NCBI GenBank assembly: GCA_942492635.1
Contig: CALOFP010000001.1
Span: 186,001-250,000 of the forward strand
Length of the DNA: 64,000 nt
Reading direction: 5' to 3'
Origin: CALOFP01 sp942492635
GTDB taxonomy: Bacteria; UBP6; UBA1177; CALOFP01
Made by a program: the position numbers and the translations under genes
The notes under the pieces: model-generated
Database searches by the model: none
What the model was told of the DNA's origin: nothing
Seen by the model: only the letters and a program-made list of their open reading frames with translations
Shown: positions 28,374 through 37,797 of the stretch, one piece after another
How positions within the stretch are numbered: position 1 is the stretch's first letter
Layout: every line of letters begins with the position of its first letter

Positions 28374-31364
28374 CTATTCAGAGATATCGAGCCTGTATAG
28401 CTCGTATCCGTGGACACCGTCGTTGGCGTTGAAGTAGATGGTTTTTTCATCGGGTGTTGTGTAGAAATATTGAGGAAATGAGGAGTCCGCCCCCGGATTT
28501 ATATCGGATACCATGATGGTTCCTTCTTTGGTGCCGTCGCTGGTGTGGAGCTCACAGCCATGCTGTTTATCACATGCTGTGAAGAAAATTCTATTCTCTT
28601 CGACAGTGGTTATGTGGTCGATCGTGTATTCCATATCGCCGCATCCTTCATAGGTAACATCCATCAATTTCGTCTGCGTTTTCGATACAATATCGAACAA
28701 GTTGAGGGCGACAGTTCCGGTTTCATTTCTATGAAAATAGAATATTCGCCCCCCCACTTTGCTATACAGTGACCCCCGTATTTTATTTGCCGGAGCCTTG
28801 TCGCTGTACTTCACTGTTCCCTCAACCGTTCCGTCGCTTTTCCATATCTCCTTATTTCCGCCTTTTGAGACAAGAAAGTAGATTGAATCGCCTTCTTTGA
28901 AGGAATGGTAGACAGCTGCTTCTTCTCCCCATAAAAATTGCGTTCCCAGTGAAGTTCCGTCGCTGACAACCGTTTTCACTACATCTTCTACTTTAACCGT
29001 AAAGAAAAAATGATCACCCTGAGCGCCATGGAATGAGCCCAGTTCCCAATCCCAGACGCTGAGATCCAGCAAGGGTTTGCTTCCCTCTGCCGTTCCGTCG
29101 CTTATCCATATTTCGCGAATTTTATAGCGAGGCTCGACAGTTCTCCTCTTGATCTCGTCGCTTACAGCAAAAAGTGCCTTGCCTTTGTACTCTATCAGTT
29201 GGTAACTGGTTTCGGTCTCCGATATAAGTACAGTTCCTTCCGTTGTTCCGTCGGTTGCCCACATTTCTCGGCCTAATGCGTTGAAAAAGAGTTTGTCCCC
29301 GATTCTTCCAAGAAAACGGGAATATGGACCGAAGTTGAGATCCTTTAGTAGTCCTGTCCCGGCCTCGGTGCCGTCCGTCATCCAAATCTCATCGCCGGAT
29401 ACAGATCCTTCCGCTGTGAAAAAGAATTTATCACCGAATTGCAACACTTCATCAAAAATTCCATTCCTGAAATCAATCACATCTCCATTTTCTCCAAAAA
29501 ATGAAAACTCTTCGACAGTTCCGGTTTCGGTTCCGTCGCTGCTCCATAAATTGAAGGAGTCCCAACCGTTTGAGGCCGAGGCAATCCAAAGTTTGTCCTT
29601 TTTCATCCCGAGTACTCTGGAAAAGCCGTGATCCGTTTTTCCTTCAAAATAAACGGATTTTTTATTTCCGTTTGATACATTCCTGATTGAGGATGATGCC
29701 GACATGACGCCTTTAGTCGTGGAGTAGATCAACTCTCCGTCGATTTCACCGACAACACGGCTCGTGTCCGGAATTGTCTCAATTATTTCAGCACTATTTC
29801 CATCACTCTTGAAAAGAACATATTTTTTGCCCGATCTGCCTACGGAATACAAAACTCCGTCGAGAATAGTGTCCCTGCCTCTGAGACTTGAATCATGAAT
29901 TTTTATATCGAAGGCGGAAAGATCGACACCTTTGGTTCCGGCAACTGTTCCATCGGTTACATAGAGATGTTTTTCTGTGTGGAAGAAGAGCTTTTTGGAA
30001 TTTCCGACAATGGCTCCGGTTGATTCCACAACTTGCGGTCCTTCGTCAAGTTCTTTCAACAGCTTCGTACCAGCCTCCGTGCCGTCGGAAATCCAGAGCG
30101 CCCGACCGTGAACTCCGTCGTCTGCACTGAAAACAACTTTCGACTGGACGACTCCGAGAATTTCCGGGTTGCTGCCGGAGGTTCCCGTCATGATGTCCTT
30201 GAGCATTGATGTATTTTCTGCAGATCCATCTGTTATAAAAAGTCCCTGATCCCCGGCAGTTTTCGCTGCGGAAAAGAGTATTTTATTGCCGAGTTTTCCA
30301 AAATTGCCGAATTTTGCAAAACCTCCGATGTCAAAAAACTCCGAATACTTTGAAACTTTTCCTTTACTGTCTACTGAATACAGATCGTACCGGGGCCCTA
30401 CTTTCACATAAAAAATAAGTTTCTTGTCAGCTATTCCCATAAATTCCATGAAATGTACTGAAAAATCTTCTTTACTGAAAATATGCTGACGCGTGGTTCC
30501 GGTCTTTGTCCCGTCAGATTTCCAGAGCTCTGTTGCCTCCTGAAATTTGTCAACTGTAACAAAAATATTACCTCCAAATTGGAACCAATCCTCTATTCTC
30601 CCTTTCCCGTGACCGAAAATTTTCTCCGTCCCCCCAACTGTTCCGTCAGACACGATAATCGAAATTTCATTGGTCACACCCTGGACAAACATGTAGATTT
30701 TGTTTTCAAATACCTGCATGTAGTAAAAGTTAACCTTCTTTTCATAAGGTTCTGTGTAAATTTCGGTTAATGCTCCGGTTTCCTTATCCATCTCAAAAAG
30801 TCCTGATGAAACGGATGGGATATTTCCAATTACATACAACTTTTCTCCAAGTTTCACAGAGTGTTCTATATTGATGGATGTAAAAGGTTTATCATTCAAA
30901 TCTTTCAGGAGAACCGGCTCTACGATAATTTTTAGCTTCTTTTCAACTTTAACGTTCACCTTTCCGTCAGTCACATCGACAACCAATCTACAGGAGAGAT
31001 CTTTTCCGGGAATAAATGTATAGAGGGAGGATTCGATTTTGCCGCCGCAGGTATCACTTTCATTTATCGATACGGTTACATCATCACCGTCAGGATCGGA
31101 TGCCGTTAAAATACATTCGGCATCGGCATTTGTTTTAAGATTCCTGCAATTGATCTTTAATGAAGGTGCATTGTTTATTGAATCACTATCCGTATCTTCC
31201 GGTTTGTCCTTATCGGAAAACTCATTGCCGTCGTCAGCCACTATTTCAGAGTCGGAAATCGTATCACTATCCGGCAAAGTATTCACTTCACCTTGTCCTC
31301 TTTTGCTTTCATCAATGCACGAAATTATGGACACGAGAATAATCAGAAAACAAAAAATCTTCAT
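28374..31364 (-). CDS. ELWxxDGT-repeat lipoprotein
   Basis: The ATG at 31364 is preferred over 31376 because the GGAG inside the upstream codons is its ribosome site. The 996-aa product has lipobox IISC, an acidic linker (DTISDSEIVADDGN), one short Cys-containing Ig-like module (about residues 68-150), then more than a dozen ELWxSDGTxxGT repeats (LWKSDGTKTGT, LWISDGTEAGT, IWMTDGTEAGT) spaced about 45-55 residues. These repeats are typical of long secreted or surface beta-propeller-like proteins in Myxococcota and marine bacteria. No enzymatic motif. The C-terminus ends in the standard GYELYRLDIS. Probably surface-exposed; role in adhesion or predation is unknown. Confidence 0.9.
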   Translation of the reverse strand: MKIFCFLIILVSIISCIDESKRGQGEVNTLPDSDTISDSEIVADDGNEFSDKDKPEDTDSDSINNAPSLKINCRNLKTNADAECILTASDPDGDDVTVSINESDTCGGKIESSLYTFIPGKDLSCRLVVDVTDGKVNVKVEKKLKIIVEPVLLKDLNDKPFTSINIEHSVKLGEKLYVIGNIPSVSSGLFEMDKETGALTEIYTEPYEKKVNFYYMQVFENKIYMFVQGVTNEISIIVSDGTVGGTEKIFGHGKGRIEDWFQFGGNIFVTVDKFQEATELWKSDGTKTGTTRQHIFSKEDFSVHFMEFMGIADKKLIFYVKVGPRYDLYSVDSKGKVSKYSEFFDIGGFAKFGNFGKLGNKILFSAAKTAGDQGLFITDGSAENTSMLKDIMTGTSGSNPEILGVVQSKVVFSADDGVHGRALWISDGTEAGTKLLKELDEGPQVVESTGAIVGNSKKLFFHTEKHLYVTDGTVAGTKGVDLSAFDIKIHDSSLRGRDTILDGVLYSVGRSGKKYVLFKSDGNSAEIIETIPDTSRVVGEIDGELIYSTTKGVMSASSSIRNVSNGNKKSVYFEGKTDHGFSRVLGMKKDKLWIASASNGWDSFNLWSSDGTETGTVEEFSFFGENGDVIDFRNGIFDEVLQFGDKFFFTAEGSVSGDEIWMTDGTEAGTGLLKDLNFGPYSRFLGRIGDKLFFNALGREMWATDGTTEGTVLISETETSYQLIEYKGKALFAVSDEIKRRTVEPRYKIREIWISDGTAEGSKPLLDLSVWDWELGSFHGAQGDHFFFTVKVEDVVKTVVSDGTSLGTQFLWGEEAAVYHSFKEGDSIYFLVSKGGNKEIWKSDGTVEGTVKYSDKAPANKIRGSLYSKVGGRIFYFHRNETGTVALNLFDIVSKTQTKLMDVTYEGCGDMEYTIDHITTVEENRIFFTACDKQHGCELHTSDGTKEGTIMVSDINPGADSSFPQYFYTTPDEKTIYFNANDGVHGYELYRLDISE

Positions 31365-31684
31365 CGGCTTCTCCATTTATGAATTTTTTATTAATCCTAT
31401 TTAGTATTCTGATAAAACATGTATATTAACCACCACAGCTTTTGCGATGTTTAGTTTCTTTTTTTACTTATATTATATAACCGAGGTATTTTATTGAAAC
31501 TTCGACAGAATTGCAAATTTAGAAGATGCAATACCGAAATATTTACACTTAAAAAATTTTCTTTAAGCAAAACGAAATCATGAAGTTATACTTTCTCTTA
31601 ATTTGTTGGAAATCATTTGGTTTTTTGCAACGTTGGCGGAATTTTCTTCCTGCACCTTTAAAACAGAAGATGTGAAGGATTCAC
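31365..31684. other. AT-rich spacer
   Basis: 320 bases, very AT-rich, no gene, repeat or terminator recognised; presumably carries the promoter of the ELWxxDGT lipoprotein. Confidence 0.4.
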
Positions 31685-32245
31685 CTATTTGGTAACTTTT
31701 ATTTTTTCCAAATCCTTAACAGAAGGAAAGGAGGAAAATCCCAGCATGAGTTTTTCCGTTTTTGGTCCGTTCAACCTAAGCCATTCGGCAGCTTTATTTC
31801 CCGCTTTTTCACCATAAATTCTGTGTGAGAATACTATCGATTGAGCAACACCTTCATGTAGTTTGAATTTTGCGAATACTATTTCAATATATTGTCTTGT
31901 AGGAAAGACTACGGCAATAAAATGTTGTGCGGGATTACCCTTTGTGGCTTTTATCGAGTTTGTGGATAAAACTTTTGCACCGTAGGCCTGATAATTGGTC
32001 AGAACACTGTTTGCAGCTTGAGCCAAACCTTCAGGATTCCCCAGTTTCTCATATAAGTTTATTGTGATCATATCATTCCAAGATGAAAGATCGATTTGTC
32101 CCTTGGGTGTAAACTCATAAGTGGTGTTTTTTGACCACCGATACTCGAAGTTTTCTGAATTAAAAGAAATTGATAGTGGCTTCCCGGCGAAAGCATTCGG
32201 CACAAAGTAAAAAAGCATTATAGCCCAAACAAATAACTGTTTCAT
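31685..32245 (-). CDS. Exported protein of unknown function
   Basis: A 186-aa protein with a Sec signal peptide (MKQLFVWAIMLFYFVPNAFA, cleavage after AFA) and no lipobox. The mature part begins GKPLSISFNSENFEYRW and contains FIAVVFPTRQYIEIVFAKFKLH and SIVFSHRIYG; it looks like a small alpha/beta periplasmic protein. I do not recognise the family. The start follows a weak purine-rich site. It is AT-richer than the neighbours outside the IS-bracketed segment. Confidence 0.72.
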   Translation of the reverse strand: MKQLFVWAIMLFYFVPNAFAGKPLSISFNSENFEYRWSKNTTYEFTPKGQIDLSSWNDMITINLYEKLGNPEGLAQAANSVLTNYQAYGAKVLSTNSIKATKGNPAQHFIAVVFPTRQYIEIVFAKFKLHEGVAQSIVFSHRIYGEKAGNKAAEWLRLNGPKTEKLMLGFSSFPSVKDLEKIKVTK

Positions 32246-32321
32246 TCATTTTCCCTTTTACAAATTCACCAATATCATCATACAAGCAAGCTATCAAAAC
32301 AGCCACAAAGAAACAGATTGC

Positions 32322-32615
32322 TTATATATCTGGAATTGACATTTTTTTTGCTTTTACAACCTCCACATCTATCCCATATAAAATCGGATTGGAACTCTTA
32401 CAATGAAAAACCAAGCCTTTATAACTAGTGAGGTATTTATATTTTGTTGAGAACAAGCCGTACTTCGTCTCAACTACCAAAGGTCTATTGCTCTTTTGTA
32501 GAATTTTAATAAAATCAGAGGGCTCTATCTTTATAATAGAACCATATGCTTTTATTGCATTTGAAAGTATAACATATTGTGCAGCTACCGCGCCTCCAAT
32601 TACTGCTCCGGACAT
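32322..32615 (-). CDS. Small hypothetical protein (97 aa)
   Basis: A GAGGTG site precedes the ATG by 5 bases, which supports a real gene. The N-terminus MSGAVIGGAVAAQYVILSNAIKAYG is hydrophobic and Gly/Ala rich, perhaps a membrane anchor. The rest (IIKIEPSDFIKILQKSNRPLVVETK, then YLTSYKGLVFHC) is a small soluble domain of unknown fold. No known family. The same strand and spacing (76 bases) put it upstream of the exported protein, possibly in one transcript. Confidence 0.6.
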   Translation of the reverse strand: MSGAVIGGAVAAQYVILSNAIKAYGSIIKIEPSDFIKILQKSNRPLVVETKYGLFSTKYKYLTSYKGLVFHCKSSNPILYGIDVEVVKAKKMSIPDI

Positions 32616-32850
32616 CTTTTCACCTCGTATTTTCTATGATTCTAAACATTCTGCTTTTCAAGCTACAATTAATTATTATTGAAGTCAATTATTCACTAAA
32701 TACATAATCTTTTCTATTTCGCAATATTTCAATGTCACTCATTTCGCCTTATATAGAAAAGTGTTTTATCAACACCCCAACAACAAATGTTTTCATAAAC
32801 TTTTTTTTTAGAAAACCATCGACATACTGGAACCAAAGGTTTGCGGAAGC

Positions 32851-33447
32851 CTACCTTACGCAGAGAACGTGGGCGGAATTTTCATCGGCTTTGCTGCTCG
32901 CATAGTTTTTATCGAGAAAGGCGGTCCAGCTGACAGGAACTCTCGGATTGGATCTTGACGTTGAGGACCAGAGATCTTTTCCGGCGGCGAAACCGAAAAG
33001 TTCATCCCAGCCTTCCATGGATTTCTTGTCGGGACAGAAATTTTTTGAGGCAAAAATTCCTCTCTGATTTGTGATTTCGTGAATTTTCCACTGCTCGAGA
33101 TTTTCTGATGAAGCGCAGTTTTTCATTATTGAATGAAGTTCCCAAATTGTCGGAAGACGCCAGTCGGTGAAACCGGCGTATGCACTTTTTTCGCAATATT
33201 TTTTTGCCTCAAGTCTTCTACTTTTTTCTTCCGGCATCTTTTTCATCCAGTAAAGGGATGTTCGCGAATCGAGAATTACGACATCTTTTTTATTTTCACC
33301 AACTTGGAAAAAACCGAAGTTCTGAGAAAAAGTAATATTTTTCGCTGCCTCACTATTATCCGATTTTGATTTAAGATGTAGAAATCCAACAGAGACAACA
33401 GTAGAAATAAAAAGAAATGCCACAAGAACCAAAATTTGTTTACTCAA
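32851..33447 (-). CDS. DUF1566 (Lcl-type) exported protein
   Basis: A 198-aa protein with an N-terminal hydrophobic segment (ILVLVAFLFISTVVSVGFL) acting as anchor or uncleaved signal. The body has the DUF1566 signature: VILDSRTSLYWMKK, AKKYCEKSAYAGFTDWRLPTIWELHSIM, then DLWSSTSRS and a closing AHVLCVR. The domain is related to the C-type-lectin-like Lcl/FGE fold and is common in lipoproteins of this kind of genome. Its role is unknown, most likely protein or ligand binding outside the cytoplasm. Confidence 0.85.
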   Translation of the reverse strand: MSKQILVLVAFLFISTVVSVGFLHLKSKSDNSEAAKNITFSQNFGFFQVGENKKDVVILDSRTSLYWMKKMPEEKSRRLEAKKYCEKSAYAGFTDWRLPTIWELHSIMKNCASSENLEQWKIHEITNQRGIFASKNFCPDKKSMEGWDELFGFAAGKDLWSSTSRSNPRVPVSWTAFLDKNYASSKADENSAHVLCVR

Positions 33448-33743
33448 AATATATCTCCTTTATTTTTTTAAAGTCAGCTTTTAAGTGCCATCATCATAAA
33501 TTAGACTGGATAATTATAATCAATATTGTATTTTTCCAGAGACTCACTTATGTGAAGGCAAGCACAATTCCAAAATATCTATGAGTTTTAAATCATCCGC
33601 ACTTAAAATTACTTTTTTTCTTCGCTGAATCAAAGAATTTCGGACCTGAAAAATTATTTTCTTCTCATTTCAGTCGCTATTCATGTTTGTTTATTTCTAT
33701 TCTTGTGAAATCGGCAGCTAACCTTCCAAAATTATTATTGAAA

Positions 33744-34083
33744 CCATGAAGGGCATGAAGAACATGAAGAATAAGAAAAAATTGGAGATTTACTTGTCAT
33801 CCTATTCACGATAACAATAATAATATCGGGTGATTGAACACTAGATTCCACTTAGCAAACCCATTTGCAACATAAAACGACTTGAATCATCGGCAAAACT
33901 ATAATTCTATATCTCTCTGTCTACATCTTTTGAAGTAAAAGAGAGGTCTATCGTGAAAATAAAGTTAAGAATAATCAATTTCGCATATTGTGAACCACTA
34001 TGCTTGGGATTCCATCCCTCAGAATTAACTCTCCAATTTTCCCAAGCTTTTCTCCCCCTTCATGTCCTTCATGCCCTTCATGG
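33744..34083. repeat. CATGAAG inverted-repeat element, downstream of GxxExxY gene
   Basis: 26-base ends 33744-33769 (CCATGAAGGGCATGAAGAAC...) and 34058-34083 are inverted copies with one mismatch; the inside is AT-rich and codes for nothing convincing. A related pair lies at 37014-37153. It ends 53 bases from the stop of the GxxExxY fragment. MITE-like in shape. The rest of 33448-34136 is AT-rich with no gene. Confidence 0.65.
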
Positions 34084-34136
34084 TAAGCTATCGATTTTTC
34101 TTATCATAATTAGCTATCAACTACGTACAAATGTCG

Positions 34137-34384
34137 TTACAGCACCCTACTTATGATGCCGTTTCTTAGAAAAAACTCATTGAAATTTATTAAAAACCCT
34201 TGTTTGATCCCTGCAAGCTTCATGTAGGTGAGTAATTGAGCCTCGTGAATACCCATTATTTTATCTACGGCTTTAAATTCTAGAATAATCTGGTCTTCAA
34301 CCAGCATGTCAATCCTATATCCACAATCGAGTTTAACTCCTTTGTAATTTACAGGTAATGGCCATTCCAATTTGAAAGAAATAT
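34137..34384 (-). pseudogene. GxxExxY-family protein, C-terminal part
   Basis: The C-terminal two thirds of a GxxExxY protein: LPVNYKGVKLDCGYRIDMLVEDQIILEFKAVDKI, then HEAQLLTYMKLAGIKQGFLINFN. The D, E/LEFK and HEAQ-YLKL residues fit the PD-(D/E)XK-like core proposed for this family. The frame opens into the left end of IS copy 2, so there is no native start. The missing N-terminus is at 36810-36934, on the far side of the element. The gene was therefore broken by insertion of IS copy 2. Confidence 0.9.
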
Positions 34385-34503
34385 TATTGAACTAAGCCGC
34401 TCCGCGGCAGTTTTCTGAAACAAATTCAAGAATAGATATAACTTTATGGAAAAAGAGTGGTGTTCACGGGGAACACCACCATTACAAGGAATGGAGTTAT
34501 ATC

Positions 34504-35406
34504 ATGCAGAAATCAAACGCACAAGAATTCGAGCATCTTTATTCACTTTACCAGGAAAATCTCAAGTTACAGGGTAAGGTAGAAACTACTATTGCCGCCT
34601 ACAGCAGAGCGGTACGCAGGTTCGCGGAATTTTTCGACTATTCGATTATCGACCTTAAAAGAAACGACATGAAGAGTTACTTTGGTCAAATGATCGATAA
34701 TTTTTCATGGGGAAAGGTCAACACAGAACTATGTGCCGTTAAGTTTTTCTGGAAATTCGTCATTGAAAAACCGCTTGATTGGGACAAAATCGTAAAGCCT
34801 CAGAATTTCAGAACTCTCCCTGATGTTCTCAGTCTTCGTGAGACAACGGAACTTTTAAAATCGTTCCGAAAACCATGCTACAGAGCCCTGTTTTTTACAA
34901 TATACAGCATGGGGCTTCGAATTTCAGAAGCGCTGAATCTAAGATGTGGAGATATCGACAGCGACCGTATGTTCGTTCACATCCGCTGCAGCAAGAGAAA
35001 CAAGGATCGCTATGTTCCGCTGCCTGAACCGACTCTCGAAATCCTTCGTGACTATTGGAAAACCCATAGAAACCGGAACCTTCTATTTCCTCTTCTGATG
35101 GGTGACATGGAACGGATAAGAAATACCGATCGCCATATGACACCATATTCTGTTCAATCGGCAATCAGGAAGGCTGTCGAGGAAGTCGGAATTAAAAAAA
35201 AGATCACCACCCATTCTCTCAGGCACTGCTATGCGACTCACCTTCTTGAGGCAGGTCTTACCATCCCTCAGATAAAGGCGAACATGGGACATTCAAGTGT
35301 AATAACCACACTCAACTACCTGCAGATCACAAAAGAAGCCGGTCAAAACGCGGATAACGTTATCGAACAGATAATTTCAGCTGTTTATTCGGAAATTACA
35401 AAATGA
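34504..35406 (+). CDS. Tyrosine recombinase of IS91-like element, copy 2
   Basis: 300 aa, identical in layout to the copy at 21645, with catalytic R139, H237, R240, H263 and Y272 all present. Differences are R58S and A201D-P202M, outside the active site. Overlaps the transposase gene by 4 bases. Confidence 0.93.
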   Translation: MQKSNAQEFEHLYSLYQENLKLQGKVETTIAAYSRAVRRFAEFFDYSIIDLKRNDMKSYFGQMIDNFSWGKVNTELCAVKFFWKFVIEKPLDWDKIVKPQNFRTLPDVLSLRETTELLKSFRKPCYRALFFTIYSMGLRISEALNLRCGDIDSDRMFVHIRCSKRNKDRYVPLPEPTLEILRDYWKTHRNRNLLFPLLMGDMERIRNTDRHMTPYSVQSAIRKAVEEVGIKKKITTHSLRHCYATHLLEAGLTIPQIKANMGHSSVITTLNYLQITKEAGQNADNVIEQIISAVYSEITK

Positions 35407-36482
35407 TTGCACTCGCCAACGTATTTGAAAATCACGGCGCGAAGACATTGGAAACGTTTGGCGAAATACTGCGTCCGGAGTGTTTTACGGCGATGCGCAG
35501 AATAAAGGAGTGTCGCACCGCGGCTTCCGGCGAGCTGCTTTACAGCTGTCCGGAATGCGGAGCCGAACGGCAGGTTTACCAGTCGTGTGGTCACAGAAGC
35601 TGTCCCCGTTGCCAGAACCATCTGACCACGGAATGGTTGGAGAAACAGAAGGCGAAACTGTTGCCTGTGAAATACTTCATGGTCACGTTTACAATTCCGG
35701 CGGAACTGCATGTAATCGCGATGAGGCACGGCCGCCAATTCTACGACATGATGTTCAAGGCTTCCGCCGAGGCGATGAAGCAGCTGGCAGCGAACAAGAA
35801 ACATCTGGGCGGAGAGATCGGTTTTACCGGTGTTTTCCACAGCAACAGCAGGCGACTCAATTACCATCCGCACATCCACTACATCGTGCCGTCAGGAGCC
35901 ATCTGCGAAAACGGCAGAGCATGGAAAGAGAAAAAGGGAAAGTATCTCATGCCTGCAAAGGTTCTTTCTTTGCTTTTCAGAGGCAAACTGATTGCATTAA
36001 TGAAAGAAAAAGAGATGGAAATCCCCGTCGATCTTTATAAAAAAGATTGGGTTATCGATGTAAAGAATACAGGAACAGGACAGCCTGGCCTAGAGTATCT
36101 TTCGCGCTACCTTTACAGAGGCGTCATATCCGAAAAAAGGATTCTTAAGGATGAGAATGGAGAAGTAACATTCCGCTATACCGATTCGGGATCGAAAAAA
36201 GAGGAAACGCGTCCTCTTTCCGGCGAAACCTTTCTCTACCTTGTGTTGAAACATGTGCTACCCAAGGGATTCAGAAGGTGCAGAGATTATGGTTTTCTTC
36301 ACGGCAACTCCAAGAAAAAATTGAACTTACTTCAACTCATGCTCAATGTCGTAATAACCGGATCGGAAGAAAAAGTAAAACGGCCGACCTGCAAATGCAA
36401 ATCATGCAAAAAGGAAATGGTTCTCAAGGCAATCATCCCACAGGAATCAGGCGTTTTTATCAGCATCCGTGCCGGGCCTTGA
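35403..36482 (+). CDS. IS91-family HUH transposase, copy 2
   Basis: 359 aa, with intact zinc finger, HPHIH and YLSRY motifs. Compared with copy 1 it has Q35K and one T-to-P change in a loop after the tyrosine motif (ETRPLSG). Nothing suggests inactivation, so either copy could drive movement of both. Confidence 0.95.
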   Translation: MIALANVFENHGAKTLETFGEILRPECFTAMRRIKECRTAASGELLYSCPECGAERQVYQSCGHRSCPRCQNHLTTEWLEKQKAKLLPVKYFMVTFTIPAELHVIAMRHGRQFYDMMFKASAEAMKQLAANKKHLGGEIGFTGVFHSNSRRLNYHPHIHYIVPSGAICENGRAWKEKKGKYLMPAKVLSLLFRGKLIALMKEKEMEIPVDLYKKDWVIDVKNTGTGQPGLEYLSRYLYRGVISEKRILKDENGEVTFRYTDSGSKKEETRPLSGETFLYLVLKHVLPKGFRRCRDYGFLHGNSKKKLNLLQLMLNVVITGSEEKVKRPTCKCKSCKKEMVLKAIIPQESGVFISIRAGP

Positions 36483-36809
36483 GCAGATCGAATATGACGT
36501 TTTGAAAAATTGGAAATCATTTTAATAAAAGAAGAATGTATAACTGTGTCTTATGGAGAAAAAATGGATAAAAAGATCATAAAACAAGAGAGTTGATAGT
36601 TTAGTCGGGAAAAGATGATGCAATTAAGTAGAAAATCGTATCACTTTTGCGAAGTATGATACTTCATTTTTCTAAAAGCTGACGTGAAACTGTCGGGCTT
36701 CGACACCTCTATCCAGAATATATTTCCTATTAATATAGTGTAAACCCGCTCCGGGCTAGTTCAATATCGGATGATATTGTGGCTTCGCACAATATATCCT
36801 TATTCATTC

Positions 36810-36934
36810 AAATGAAATTCATGCGCCAAACAATTCCTATAGGTAGACTCAAGTAATCCTGGACCGAGAAACTTGTGCACCTCAATAGCGCACCCTAAAA
36901 CCTTATTGGAAAGCTCGCTAAATTCCCTCTTCAT
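36810..36934 (-). pseudogene. GxxExxY-family protein, N-terminal part
   Basis: Reads from ATG 36934 as MKREFSELSNKVLGCAIEVH, continues KFLGPGLLESTY-RNCLAHEFH and then runs into the right end of IS copy 2. It contains the name-giving G-LL-E-ST-Y motif and the usual GCAIEVHKxLGPG block. Together with 34137-34384 it makes a normal-length protein of about 125 aa. This piece was too short to stand out as a gene on its own. Confidence 0.9.
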
Positions 36935-37013
36935 CCTCTTATTTCCTTCATTGTAAACAAGCATTCATCATACCATTTTTAGTACACAAATAAATACAAA
37001 TACTTTTTAAAAA

Positions 37014-37153
37014 CCATGAAGAACATGAAGGCCATGAAGTGAAGAAATAACAATCCCATATATTGTAAATGTTGTTAACATAATTGCTCAGAAATAACCC
37101 ACCAATTTTATTTACATATCCCCTCCACTTCATGTTCTTCATGCCCTTCATGG
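37014..37153. repeat. CATGAAG inverted-repeat element, upstream of GxxExxY gene
   Basis: Ends 37014-37039 (CCATGAAGAACATGAAGGCC...) and 37128-37153 are inverted copies built from the same CATGAAGnn units as the element at 33744-34083. It lies 80 bases upstream of the GxxExxY start. The shared flank TGGTAAGC(C/T)AT after the right end also matches the other element. The rest of 36935-37353 shows no gene. Confidence 0.65.
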
Positions 37154-37353
37154 TAAGCCATGCATTTGTTTTATTTTCTCAATTAAAAGGGAAGATAAAT
37201 TTGCGGCAGTCTACAATTTGAAAAATCGATATGTTTCGCAGGAGATTGTATAGATGACGTATTTTGTGATGTTGTATTCGGGAAAATCTTTCAGAATATC
37301 TGCGGCTTAGTCGAATACTACCACAGATATTTGTCATGACTTTTTTTCTTCAG

Positions 37354-37797
37354 CTACAAACCTAGAAAATATTGATGCATCGTTTTCTCGTCATCATCTT
37401 GGATTTCTATCCAGAATTCAACGGAACTCCTTTCCCCAATATGTTGTTTATGTCTAACTATATATGATTGTCCTGCTTTTACATCTATCCAACTCTTGGC
37501 ACAAAAACCTCCATATGGGTGCTGAAAACATGGTAAAAAAGAGTGTTTGCCAGGTAAAACAGAAATTGTTCTCGGGAACCTCCCCCACATTAAAGCATTA
37601 AACATATTAGACATTGTAGCAATATCAATTTGTTTACCATCGAAACCAACAATAGAGAGAAATGTATCATCTGTCGTAATTATCCCAATTTCTGATTTTT
37701 CTTTCTTTGGTCCGCGGTATTGCTTTAAGTGGTATCCTCCACAACCTATTTGGAACATGCAGATCACAACTATAATAAAAATAAATAGATTTCTCAT
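37354..37797 (-). CDS. Small lipoprotein (147 aa)
   Basis: Signal peptide with lipobox QIGC at about residue 19. The mature part (GIITTDDTFLSIVGFDGKQID, ISVLPGKHSFLPCF, IDVKAGQSYIVRHKQ) has the layout of small proteins with a PEGA-like beta domain: a 'value of DGK' strand, a PGKH turn and a 'V-AGQSY' strand. Four further cysteines might form disulphides. An imperfect GGAAGGT site lies upstream. Function unknown; single gene. Confidence 0.75.
   Translation of the reverse strand: MRNLFIFIIVVICMFQIGCGGYHLKQYRGPKKEKSEIGIITTDDTFLSIVGFDGKQIDIATMSNMFNALMWGRFPRTISVLPGKHSFLPCFQHPYGGFCAKSWIDVKAGQSYIVRHKQHIGERSSVEFWIEIQDDDEKTMHQYFLGL

Larger units (their letters stand above)
34385..36809 (+). mobile_element. 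IS91-like (HUH) insertion sequence, copy 2
   Basis: Same element and orientation as copy 1, with roughly ten substitutions and one single-base deletion (in the 3' non-coding part) that I can find. The terminal hairpin is at 36774-36795. It splits a GxxExxY gene. Rejoining the flanks in frame needs 2, 5 or 8 of the shared left-end bases TATTGAAC to be host sequence. Eight gives a GAAC target next to the element, as in IS91; five gives the family-typical protein length. Confidence 0.9.

Noticed and set aside
33744..34083. CRISPR array
   Set aside because: Only terminal inverted repeats of CATGAAGnn units; no regular direct repeats with unique spacers and no cas gene.
21526..36809. Classical composite transposon with target duplication
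   Set aside because: HUH elements do not make target duplications and none is seen; the two copies could be independent insertions.
36948..37151. Minus-strand frame MKGMKNMKWRG...
   Set aside because: Encoded by the CATGAAG inverted-repeat element; repetitive start and no ribosome site.
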